Source: Marivita sp030148515
GTDB lineage: Bacteria > Pseudomonadota > Alphaproteobacteria > Rhodobacterales > Rhodobacteraceae
DNA: 64,000 nucleotides
Direction of reading: 5' to 3'
NCBI RefSeq assembly: GCF_048006345.1
Contig: NZ_CP180351.1
Span: 4,030,001 to 4,094,000 of the forward strand
A program made the translations under genes and the position numbers. The number at the start of each line of letters is the position of its first letter. The first letter of the stretch is position 1. Below, piece after piece: positions 40,194 through 48,113 of this stretch. The notes beneath the pieces are model-generated. The model saw only the letters and a list, made by a program, of their open reading frames with translations. It was not told the origin of the DNA and searched no databases.

Positions 40194-41125
40194 GATGTTT
40201 GGTCAGATGGCGGTGTGGTGGCCACCGGTGTGGGCTCGGCAGGAGAGGGCGCGGGCAGGTCGCCCGCGACGGGCGGTGGCATGTGCATCAGCATGCGGAT
40301 GATCTGCACCAGTTCCTCGCGCATCTTGCGGCGGTCGGTGACGCGGTCGAGCATGCCGTGTTCGAGCAGGTATTCCGCGCGTTGGAACCCTTCGGGCAGT
40401 TTTTCGCGGATCGTCTGTTCGATCACGCGGGGACCGGCGAAACAGATCAGCGCACCGGGTTCCGCGATCTGGATGTCACCAAGCATCGCGTAAGACGCCG
40501 TCACACCGCCCGTCGTGGGATGGGTGAGAACGACGATATAGGGCAGGTTCGCCTCTTTCAGCATCTGCACCGCGACGGTGGTGCGGGGCATTTGCATGAG
40601 GCTCAGGATGCCTTCCTGCATGCGCGCGCCCCCGGCAGCGGAAAACAGCACAAGCGGGCGACGGAGTTCGACGGCTTTTTCGGCAGCGGCGATGATGGCG
40701 TTGCCGACATACATGCCCATGGAGCCTGCCATGAAGCTGAAGTCCTGCGCGGCGGCCACGATGGGCGTGCGGCCGATTTCCCCGGTTGCGACAAGCATCG
40801 CCTCTTTCTCGCCCGTTGCCTTCTGCGCGGCCTTCATGCGGTCGGGGTATTTCTTCTGGTCGCGGAACTGCAGCGGATCAGCAAGGGGTTCGGGAACCGA
40901 GACTTCGGTGAAGATGCCGCCGTCGAACAGGCCCTGGAACCGTTCGCGCGGGGTGATGTTCATGTGGTGGCCGCAATTGGAGCAGACGTTCAGATTGTCC
41001 GACATTTCGCGGTGAAACAGCATGGTGCCGCACTCGTCGCACTTGACCCAGAGGTTCTCGGGGATCTCGCGGCGCGAAAAGATCGAGTTGATCCGGGGTC
41101 GGACGTAGTTGGTGATCCAGTTCAT
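40190..41125 (-). CDS. accD: Acetyl-CoA carboxylase carboxyltransferase subunit beta
   Basis: A 311-aa subunit that with AccA transfers carboxyl from biotin to acetyl-CoA, the first step of fatty acid synthesis. The N-terminal zinc ribbon uses Cys 29, 32, 48 and 51 (CDECG, CSNCG). The crotonase-fold domain has FSAAGGARMQEGILSLMQM and TTGGVTASYAMLGD. The C-terminus ends in a Pro-rich, Thr/Ser-rich tail of about 25 residues. Translationally coupled to folC. Confidence 0.97.
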   Translation of the reverse strand: MNWITNYVRPRINSIFSRREIPENLWVKCDECGTMLFHREMSDNLNVCSNCGHHMNITPRERFQGLFDGGIFTEVSVPEPLADPLQFRDQKKYPDRMKAAQKATGEKEAMLVATGEIGRTPIVAAAQDFSFMAGSMGMYVGNAIIAAAEKAVELRRPLVLFSAAGGARMQEGILSLMQMPRTTVAVQMLKEANLPYIVVLTHPTTGGVTASYAMLGDIQIAEPGALICFAGPRVIEQTIREKLPEGFQRAEYLLEHGMLDRVTDRRKMREELVQIIRMLMHMPPPVAGDLPAPSPAEPTPVATTPPSDQTS

Positions 41126-41191
41126 GCAGTGCGGCTCCCGTCACCCTGTCTTAGCTGGACGTGATCTAAGACCCATTGGGCGGAAATGCAA

Positions 41192-42105
41192 TCAACCGTG
41201 CGGCGTGAGGTTCGATCGGGCGGGGCCACGTTTGACGCCCAGTTGGCGCTCGCGCCAGATGATCAGCACGCCCGCGCCAATGATGACAACCGACCCGATC
41301 AGGGTATGGATCGTGGGGATTTCGTCGAAGATCGTGTAGCCGATGATCAGGGCAAAAAGGATCGACGCGTAGTCGAAGGGAGCGATCACCGCCGCCTCGG
41401 CATTGCGATAAGCTTCGGTCAGCAGGATTTGTGCAACCCCGCCGATGAACCCCGCGCCGATCAGCTGACTGGCGGTGATCACGTCGGGTATGACCCAGCC
41501 GAAGGGCGAGGTGAGAAGTGACAGGCAGGTTGCTGTGACGGCAAAATAGAACACGACGGCCGAGGTTGTTTCGTGTTGCACCAGCTTACGGATATGCACA
41601 TGCGCTAATGCCTTGAATGCGGCAGAAGCCAGAACCAGTGCCACACCCCACTTGGCAGACGTTCCCATCGACTCGTTGCCCAGTTGTGGCAACATCACGA
41701 TCACCACGCCCACAAGTCCGATGATAACGGCAGACATTCGCACCAACCGTATCTTTTCGCCCAGAAGCAGGGCGGCGAAAACCACAGTCAAGATTGGCGC
41801 CGCATACCCGAGGACCGTGACCTCGGGGAGTGGCAGAGTCCAAGCGCCGCAAAGCCACACGCCATGGCACTGACGCCGATCAGGCCACGCCAGAAATGAC
41901 CTGACAGGTTGCGGGTGCGCAAGCCGGTGCTGAGGTCGCGCCGCAGCGCAAGCCAAGCAAGAATGACTGGAATTGCAAAGAAGGATCGGAAAAACACAGC
42001 CTCGCCCGGCGGTACAACGTCGGAGCTTGCCTTGATCAGGGATGCCATAATGACGAAGAGCAAGACGGCGCTGAGTTTCAGCACCATGCCGCGCAGCGGG
42101 GACAT
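41192..42105 (-). pseudogene. EamA/DMT transporter gene with a single-base frameshift
   Basis: The N-terminal part (ATG at 42105; MSPLRGMVLKLSAVLLFVIM, membrane helices 1-4) runs in one frame to GFAALGL near 41836 and then meets nonsense. The adjacent frame continues with LPLPEVTVLGYAAPILTV and the remaining helices to the stop at 41192. Joining the frames after GGACT requires one inserted base (expected ALGLLPLPE), so one base is missing on the minus strand. Intact, it would encode about 304 aa with ten helices. Either a recent pseudogene or a sequencing error; no slippery heptamer is seen. Confidence 0.8.
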
Positions 42106-42179
42106 AGGTTCTCCGGGTCGGGGTTACCTTGATAACCTGCCCGCGCAGTGCGGGAAGGTCAATCCAAAGGCCGTCTAAA

Positions 42180-42920
42180 TCAAGCGACCAAGACTTCGTA
42201 GAGCAGTTTGAACGACACCAGAGCCAGAGCAACCTCGATCAGGATATAAAAGATGCGTTCGGGCAGGGCGCGCGAAATCATGGATCCGCCCCAGGCTCCG
42301 GCGAGGGCGAAAGGGGCAAGCCACATCGCCTGTCCGGCGCTGTCCCATGTGATCTGGCCCGCCATAATGAAGGGAGGGACTTTGATCAGGTTCACAATCG
42401 AGAAAAAGATCGCGTTGGTTCCAAGATAGACCATCTTGTCGAGCTTCTGCGGCAGCACATAGGCCTGATAAGGCGGCCCTCCGGCATGGGAGATATAGCT
42501 GGTCAGACCTGCCAGCGTGCCCCAGAACAGCCCTCTTGGCACATCCGCAGGACGCGGTGCCACTGGAGTTTTCGACAGGCGTTTGTGCAGCGCCGTTGCG
42601 AGGTAATAAAAGCCAATCCCGGCCACCAGGAGCTTGCCCGCATCGCCCGGGACATAAGATATCGCTGCAAACCCGATGAGGATTCCGACAATCGCGCCGG
42701 GCAGAAGGATCACGAGATTGCGCACAGAGAATGCTTTGCGGAACAGGTATATCGCGTACATGTCAGCGACGATGTAGATCGGGAGCAACAAGCCGGCTGC
42801 AAGTGCCGGGTCCATGAAGAGCGACATCAGCGGGACTGACAGGATCGCGATCATCGGCACGCCGCCTTTCGACAACCCCATCAGAAAGGCTGCAAGTGCA
42901 GCGACGATCCAGTATTCCAC
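42180..42920 (-). CDS. Sulfite exporter TauE/SafE family protein
   Basis: A 246-aa integral membrane protein with about 7-8 helices and the family repeats: AALAAFLMGLSKGGVPMIAI (8-27), LPGAIVGILIGFA, and in the second half GTLAGLTSYISHAGGPPYQAYVLPQ (about 134-158). Members export sulphite, sulphoacetate or related organosulphur anions; the substrate here is unknown. It precedes the frameshifted EamA gene on the same strand, with 74 bp between. It diverges from the APC-like gene. Confidence 0.92.
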   Translation of the reverse strand: MEYWIVAALAAFLMGLSKGGVPMIAILSVPLMSLFMDPALAAGLLLPIYIVADMYAIYLFRKAFSVRNLVILLPGAIVGILIGFAAISYVPGDAGKLLVAGIGFYYLATALHKRLSKTPVAPRPADVPRGLFWGTLAGLTSYISHAGGPPYQAYVLPQKLDKMVYLGTNAIFFSIVNLIKVPPFIMAGQITWDSAGQAMWLAPFALAGAWGGSMISRALPERIFYILIEVALALVSFKLLYEVLVA

Positions 42921-43056
42921 TCAAGGCCTCATGCGTTTCCCAACAACTGGTTTCATGGAAACCGCCGGAATGAAAGGCCTCTGCGGCGAGTGCTTGATTG
43001 TGCGGTCGGCGTGCCGATAAGTGTGACCTCCATCCAGAAGACGGTCAGGCGCACAG

Positions 43057-44247
43057 ATGTTGAATGCAGCCATATTGACAGTAGTCATTGCGACAGGCGT
43101 TTTGTTGGCCTCTCCGAGGCTGGCGAAATCGACTTTGTGGCGGGCAACGATCACGCCGCTGGCGTCGATCATCGGCAGCGGGTTTCTGGTGCTTGGTCCG
43201 ATCCTCGAGGTGAGTTTCGGCTTGTTTGCACCTCTTGTCATGCTGGCGTTAACTGCCGTGGCCTATGCGTTTGGTGCCGCGATCCGGTACAATATCCGCC
43301 GCATGGACATGGGTCAGGCGCGGAGTCTGGTCGTCGAGCGGATCGAAAAAGCGGCGTCGGTGGTGCTGGCCTTTGCCTACGTGATCTCGGTCGCTTATTA
43401 CCTGAACCTCTTCGGGTCATTCGGTGTCAGTCTGACGTCGCTCGACTCTGCGAATGACGCGCGCGTGCTGACGACGGCGGTTTTTGCTGTGATCTTTTTT
43501 GTTGGATGGACGAAAGGCTTTGCCGCACTCGAACGGATGGAGCAGGTCTCGGTCGGTTTGAAGCTGACCATTATCGCAGGCCTTCTTTTCGGGTTGGCCG
43601 TGCATTTTGCAGAAACGGTGCGGTCCGATGGGATCCTGTTAAATCCGGCGCAAGTCTCAGGCTGGTCTGCGTTGACGCTGGTGTTTGGTTTGATCGTCAC
43701 GGTGCAGGGTTTCGAGACCTCCCGCTATCTGGGCGACACATATGACGCCAAAACGCGCATCCGTTCGATGAAGCTCGCACAGATTGTGTCAGCGGTGATC
43801 TATGTCGTCTACATCGTCCTGCTGGTCTATGCGTTTGTTCCCGGAACCATCGAATTGGATGAAACTGCGATTATCGGGATGATGCAGATTGTTGCGCCAA
43901 TTCTGCCCGTACTGCTGGTGGCTGCAGCGCTGAGCGCGCAGTTCAGCGCGGCGGTGGCGGATACGAGCGGGTCCGGTGGCCTGATCGCAGAGATCAGTGG
44001 CAACCGCGTTTCCCCGAGACTGGCCTATACGCTTCTTGTCGCGGTCGGTGTGACCCTGACATGGAGCTTCAACATTTTCGAGATCATCTCATACGCCTCG
44101 CGTGCTTTTGCGGCGTATTACGCGCTTCAGGCGATGATCGCCGCGATCACGGCGTATGCGGAGCGTCGGCACGGAGCAGCAAGCGCCTTTGCCGCTTTGG
44201 CATGTCTTGGCATAGGGATCGCGCTGTTCGGGCAGCCCGTCGAATAG
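43057..44247 (+). CDS. Integral membrane protein, APC-superfamily-like
   Basis: A 396-aa protein with about 10-11 hydrophobic helices. The N-terminus (SIIGSGFLVLGPIL, about 37-50) with an unwound Gly-rich helix 1 and the overall helix count suggest a LeuT-fold transporter of the APC superfamily. Other landmarks are SVGLKLTIIAGLLFGLAV, TVQGFETSRYLG and AAALSAQFSAAVADTSGSGG. No close named family comes to mind, and no soluble domain is present. The upstream 136 bp hold GGTTTC/GAAACC around ATG (42950-42964), otherwise nothing notable. It converges with the 125-aa gene. Confidence 0.65.
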   Translation: MLNAAILTVVIATGVLLASPRLAKSTLWRATITPLASIIGSGFLVLGPILEVSFGLFAPLVMLALTAVAYAFGAAIRYNIRRMDMGQARSLVVERIEKAASVVLAFAYVISVAYYLNLFGSFGVSLTSLDSANDARVLTTAVFAVIFFVGWTKGFAALERMEQVSVGLKLTIIAGLLFGLAVHFAETVRSDGILLNPAQVSGWSALTLVFGLIVTVQGFETSRYLGDTYDAKTRIRSMKLAQIVSAVIYVVYIVLLVYAFVPGTIELDETAIIGMMQIVAPILPVLLVAAALSAQFSAAVADTSGSGGLIAEISGNRVSPRLAYTLLVAVGVTLTWSFNIFEIISYASRAFAAYYALQAMIAAITAYAERRHGAASAFAALACLGIGIALFGQPVE

Positions 44248-44270
44248 TCAGGCAGACATTGTGCCGTGCC

Positions 44271-44648
44271 TTATGCGGTTTCGCGGCAATGCCTGCGGAA
44301 GGATCGTTTGAGCATGTCCAGTTCAGCGCGGAGCAGGGACATCTCGGCCCGGATGTCTTCACCCGCGGCATCGCCTGCGATGATCGAAAAACTGCCAAGC
44401 GCCTGACCAAGCGACGATTCCGAGATCATGAAAGTATGTACGCCGTCCGCCAGTAGGTTCGCGGGCACCGGCACCTTGAGCAGCCAAGAGCCGGGATCGG
44501 GAAGAGGTTCGAGCGACACGTTCGCGATGGATTTGTCATGCACACGGACATCGACCTTTGGGGTGGGGCTGTCGTCGGTGTCGCCGGCGATCACACCTTC
44601 CCAGACGCCTTCGAAGAAACGGGCTTTGGACATGGAATACGCGGTCAT
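44271..44648 (-). CDS. Hypothetical protein, 125 aa, linked to DUF6478
   Basis: Not recognised by name. The first two thirds look like a beta-rich domain (RFFEGVWEGVIAGDTDDS, VDVRVHDKSIANVSLEPL, GSWLLKVPVPANLLADGVHTF), the last 35 residues form an amphipathic helix (IRAEMSLLRAELDMLKRSFRRH), likely a coiled coil. No signal peptide. Ribosome site GAGGA precedes the ATG. It lies 9 bp after the DUF6478 gene and is surely in the same operon; a partnership between the two is an inference. Confidence 0.65.
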   Translation of the reverse strand: MTAYSMSKARFFEGVWEGVIAGDTDDSPTPKVDVRVHDKSIANVSLEPLPDPGSWLLKVPVPANLLADGVHTFMISESSLGQALGSFSIIAGDAAGEDIRAEMSLLRAELDMLKRSFRRHCRETA

Positions 44649-44657
44649 GATCGGTCC

Positions 44658-45431
44658 TCACATCTCGGCACGGGGGCGACGGCTGAAGAACAGGTCGCGC
44701 AGGATCACCTGGCTCATTTCGGGATTTTCAAAGATCAGGTCAATCCAGACCTTTTCGACGCGCTTTTCATTCAGCTTTGTATAGGCAAGGTCGAATTCCA
44801 CCGCGAGTTCGCGATCGTTCAGGGGCAGTTCGCGGACGATCTGTTCGGTGTTCGGCCCATGCTGAATATTCAGGCGGGCGAAGATTTCCAGCGGGCGTTC
44901 CAGTTCGACGATCAGGTCGCAGCGGATCAGGTGCTTGCGTTTGAGGTCTGCTGTCGCGCTTGCGGGCAGGTCGATCACAAGTGACAGGTACGAGCCGTCA
45001 AAGCGGAACACATCGAGGCGCAGACCATAGGCGGCCAGATCATCGGCGCTGTTGTTGCGCAACTGGCGCAAGGTGAGTTCGGACTGATTGCAATCGTGAA
45101 ACAGCGTGACCTCGCGACCGAGCATGGATTTGTTCTCGACCGAGGAGATGCCCTGCACCGGCAAGGGCCCGCACCAGATTTCGGGGCGCCAGGACCAGTC
45201 TGCATCAAAGGGGATTGGCACGGACTGGTTTCCGAGCACGGGAAGTGCAAGGCGGTCGTCTGCAATATGCAGCAATTCATCCAGAAAATACTTCAGCCGC
45301 CGCGCTGCGGCCCGATTGCGGCGCAGATCGCGCAAATCTGCCTTACGTGCCGTTTCAGCCCAGCGGCGGAACCGCCGGAGCGCAGATTGCTCGATCACAC
45401 GATCAAGAAGACCGGGTTTCATTTCCGTCAT
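44658..45431 (-). CDS. DUF6478 family protein
   Basis: A 257-aa protein matching, from memory, the Rhodobacteraceae family DUF6478: RRLKYFLDELLHIADDRLALP (45-65, basic helix then motif), PFDADWSWRPEIWCGPL, EVTLFHDCNQSELTLRQLRN, LRLDVFRFDGSYLSLVIDLP and the strongly conserved tail AYTKLNEKRVEKVWIDLIF. Soluble, function unknown. Followed by the 125-aa gene in the same operon. Confidence 0.78.
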   Translation of the reverse strand: MTEMKPGLLDRVIEQSALRRFRRWAETARKADLRDLRRNRAAARRLKYFLDELLHIADDRLALPVLGNQSVPIPFDADWSWRPEIWCGPLPVQGISSVENKSMLGREVTLFHDCNQSELTLRQLRNNSADDLAAYGLRLDVFRFDGSYLSLVIDLPASATADLKRKHLIRCDLIVELERPLEIFARLNIQHGPNTEQIVRELPLNDRELAVEFDLAYTKLNEKRVEKVWIDLIFENPEMSQVILRDLFFSRRPRAEM

Positions 45432-45493
45432 GAGCTGCTCGCCCCTGATGATGCCCTTTGTCCGTCACTGGTTCGTTCCGGTTGGCGACCATA

Positions 45494-46183
45494 TTACAGA
45501 TCGCTGCTTGCAAATAAACGGCCAAGTCGCGCGGCAAGTGGATCAACTGTCGATTGCGACTGTTCTGCACTTTCGGGTGCGTCCCGAAGCGAATTAGCAC
45601 GAATGGTTGAAGAAACCGTATTCAGGAACGCGGCGCCTTGTGCGCCAAGGAGAGGGCTGTCTTTGGGCGCATAAAGTGTCACGCCGATCAAATGCGGCCC
45701 GATCACGAAGGCCCCACGCCAATGGGTGGGATCGCTGCCGACAAAAGCAGTTTCGCCACCGGTGGCCATTTGCCCCGCGGCAAGTGCGCTGAGTTCGCGG
45801 CTTTGCAAAAGCTGTGTGCCTAGCGCCTCGGCGAGTTCTTCGGGGCTGGGCGCCGCGCCAGGTGCGGGGCTGACCGTAACTGTCATCAGAGCTGGTTCAA
45901 CGATGGGGCCGTCTTGCCCGCCCGACATGATGTTGCAGCTTGCGATGGCCGCAAATCCACCAGTCGAGGTGTTTTTCAGCGTGGTCGGGTCAATACAGTA
46001 GCCGTCCGGCCCTTTGACGATGATGTCGCCCCGTGCAAGCCGTGCCGTGGTCATCACGTCTGCGCCGTCGGAGCTGTCGGTTTGGAGCAATGACATACGT
46101 CCGAATGTGCCGGTCTCAGCGCATCCGGTCAGATATGCCGCGCCCAAGAGCGCGGCATAGAGGGAGATACGCGCGCTGATCAA
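45494..46183 (-). CDS. Lipoprotein of unknown function, TTG start
   Basis: A 229-aa predicted lipoprotein. Starting at TTG 46183, which overlaps the ilvD stop (TTGA), gives a signal sequence with lipobox LTGC (Cys 21). No ATG or GTG fits the signal. The mature part has GDIIVKGPDGYCIDPTTL and a second half with WRGAFVIGPHLIGVTLYAPKDSP; two cysteines probably pair. The translation-coupled position behind ilvD is probably incidental to function. Confidence 0.7.
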   Translation of the reverse strand: MISARISLYAALLGAAYLTGCAETGTFGRMSLLQTDSSDGADVMTTARLARGDIIVKGPDGYCIDPTTLKNTSTGGFAAIASCNIMSGGQDGPIVEPALMTVTVSPAPGAAPSPEELAEALGTQLLQSRELSALAAGQMATGGETAFVGSDPTHWRGAFVIGPHLIGVTLYAPKDSPLLGAQGAAFLNTVSSTIRANSLRDAPESAEQSQSTVDPLAARLGRLFASSDL

Positions 46184-47943
46184 AGATCCGAATACACGTG
46201 CTTTTCGCCTTCGGCGCCCGGATGCGTCACGGCACCCTTGTAGGTCGGGCCGACAAGCTTGGCGAATTTCCAGATTGCGCCAGAGGTGTAGATCGTCTCG
46301 CGCGGGCCGGCCCAATTCGCCTTGCGCTGGGCCAGTTCCTCGTCCGACAGATCGACAGTGAGCGCCCCGTTCACCGCGTCGATGGTGATCATGTCGCCAT
46401 TCTTGAGCAGCGCGATGGGACCGCCCTGCGCCGCTTCAGGCCCGACGTGACCCACACAGAAGCCGCGGGTCGCGCCAGAGAAACGCCCGTCTGTGATGAG
46501 CGCAACCTTCTTGCCCATGCCCTGACCGGACAGCGCAGCAGTGGTGGACAGCATCTCGCGCATGCCGGGGCCGCCAGCGGGGCCTTCGTTGCGGATGACG
46601 ATGACTTCGCCTTCCTTGTAGTCGCGCGCTTTTACGGCAGCAAAGGCGTCTTCCTCGCATTCGAACACGCGTGCGGGGCCGGTGAAGATCTGATCTTCGG
46701 CCTTGATGCCTGCGACTTTCACGATAGCGCCTTCGGGCGCGAGATTGCCCTTTAGGCCGACCACGCCACCGGTCTTGGTGATCGGGGTTTCGATCGGGTA
46801 AATCACCTTGCCGTCTGCTTCGCGCTCGATGCGGTCAAGCTCCTCGCCGATGGTGCGGGTGGACGCGGTGACGCAATCCTCGTGGATCAGGCCTGCCTTG
46901 CGCAGTTCCTTCATCACCACAGGGATGCCGCCTGCATCGTAAAGGTCCTTCGCTACATAAGCGCCGCCCGGCTTGAGGTCGACGAAATAGGGCGTGTCGC
47001 GGAAGATCTCACAGACGTCTTCAAGGAAGAACTCGATCCCGGCCTCGTGGGCGATGGCGGGCAGGTGCAGGCCTGCGTTGGTCGAGCCGCCTGTACACGC
47101 CACCACGCGGGCGGCGTTTTCCAGCGCCTTGCGGGTGACAATGTCGCGGGCTTTGATGTTCTGTTCGATGAGGTCCATCACCGCGCGGCCCGATGCTTCA
47201 CCATAGGCGTCGCGGGATTCGTAGGGTGCGGGCATGCCGGACGAGTTGAAGAGCGCGAGGCCGATGGCCTCGGACACGCAGGCCATGGTGTTGGCGGTGA
47301 ACTGGCCACCACAGGCACCGGCGGACGGACATGCGACGCGTTCGAGCATGTCGAGTGCCTTGTCCGACATCTCGTTGTTCTGGTGACGGCCAACCGCCTC
47401 GAACATGTCCTGAACGGTCAGATCGCGGGACCGGAAGTCTGCCGGGATTTCTTCGACCTGCGGGGCACGGCCCGGCAGGATCGATCCGCCGTAGATGAAG
47501 ACGGAAGGCACATTGAGGCGCACCATTGCCATCATCATGCCTGGCAGGGATTTGTCGCAGCCGGCAAGGCCGACGACCGCATCATAAGAATGGCCGCGCA
47601 TCGTGAGCTCGACCGTGTCGGCAATCGCCTCGCGCGAGGCGAGCGACGAGCGCATGCCTTCATGGCCCATTGCGATGCCGTCGGTCACGGTGATCGTGGT
47701 GAATTCGCGCGGGGTGCCCATCGCCTGTTTCACACCCATCTTCACGGCCTGCGCCTGACGGTTCAGTGCGATGTTGCAGGGTGCGGCTTCGTTCCAGCAG
47801 GTGGCGACGCCAACCAGTGGCTGGTGGATTTCCTCCTCGGTCATGCCCATCGCATAGTAATAGGACCGGTGCGGCGCACGTTCGGGACCCTCGGTCACGT
47901 GACGGCTGGGCAGTTTCGACTTGTCGAATGGACGCTTGAGCAT
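46180..47943 (-). CDS. ilvD: Dihydroxy-acid dehydratase
   Basis: A 587-aa Fe-S enzyme of branched-chain amino acid and pantothenate synthesis that dehydrates 2,3-dihydroxy acids to 2-oxo acids. Cluster ligands Cys 56 (EAAPCN), Cys 129 (GLAGCDKSLPG) and Cys 211 (PSAGACGGQFTANTM); the conserved ending has GRFSGATRGFCVGHVGPEA and PRETIYTSGAIWKFAKLVGP. The start at 47943 has a GGGAGGAG ribosome site; the open frame upstream to 48417 is antisense to nothing useful and covers palindromes. A leader inverted repeat lies at 47962. Confidence 0.96.
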   Translation of the reverse strand: MLKRPFDKSKLPSRHVTEGPERAPHRSYYYAMGMTEEEIHQPLVGVATCWNEAAPCNIALNRQAQAVKMGVKQAMGTPREFTTITVTDGIAMGHEGMRSSLASREAIADTVELTMRGHSYDAVVGLAGCDKSLPGMMMAMVRLNVPSVFIYGGSILPGRAPQVEEIPADFRSRDLTVQDMFEAVGRHQNNEMSDKALDMLERVACPSAGACGGQFTANTMACVSEAIGLALFNSSGMPAPYESRDAYGEASGRAVMDLIEQNIKARDIVTRKALENAARVVACTGGSTNAGLHLPAIAHEAGIEFFLEDVCEIFRDTPYFVDLKPGGAYVAKDLYDAGGIPVVMKELRKAGLIHEDCVTASTRTIGEELDRIEREADGKVIYPIETPITKTGGVVGLKGNLAPEGAIVKVAGIKAEDQIFTGPARVFECEEDAFAAVKARDYKEGEVIVIRNEGPAGGPGMREMLSTTAALSGQGMGKKVALITDGRFSGATRGFCVGHVGPEAAQGGPIALLKNGDMITIDAVNGALTVDLSDEELAQRKANWAGPRETIYTSGAIWKFAKLVGPTYKGAVTHPGAEGEKHVYSDL

Positions 47944-47961
47944 GACGCTCCTCCCTGAAAT

Positions 47962-47990
47962 CCTTGTTCGCACCGGAATAGCGAACAGGG
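47962..47990 (-). promoter_or_regulatory. Inverted repeat in the ilvD leader
   Basis: CCTTGTTCGC/GCGAACAGGG (10-bp arms, one T-G pair) around a 9-nt spacer, 18 nt before the ilvD start. Either an operator or an mRNA stem near the ribosome site; no leader peptide with Ile/Val/Leu codons is visible. Confidence 0.45.
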
Positions 47991-48020
47991 GAGAACGGCA
48001 CAAGAGATTGGACGGGGGGT

Positions 48021-48112
48021 AAGCCATTTCGAAATGGCTTGGTGCAAGCGCGTTCGAACGCGTTTGAGACGCGGTTCTGAAACCGCGTGTCTGCCGCCTT
48101 TCGAAAGGCGGC
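48021..48112. repeat. Array of four tandem palindromes
   Basis: P1 AAGCCATTTC/GAAATGGCTT (48021-48040); P2 CAAGCGCGTTC/GAACGCGTTTG with one G-T pair (48045-48066); P3 ACGCGGTT-CTGA-AACCGCGT (48069-48088); P4 GCCGCCTTTC/GAAAGGCGGC (48093-48112). Centres are 25, 23 and 24 bp apart. Arms differ in sequence but three centres are TTCGAA-like. The array begins 2 bp after the amine oxidase stop (minus strand). Probable mRNA 3'-end structures. Confidence 0.85.
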
Positions 48113-48113
48113 C

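Noticed and set aside
38832..40493. 553-aa plus-strand ORF opposite folC/accD
   Set aside because: Antisense shadow of two well-identified genes.
41192..42232. Reading the 346-aa minus-strand ORF as one complete protein
   Set aside because: Its first 120 residues are Arg/Cys-rich nonsense, while the adjacent frame over the same bases encodes the true N-terminal helices of an EamA transporter.
46882..47958. 358-aa plus-strand ORF opposite ilvD
   Set aside because: Antisense shadow of ilvD.
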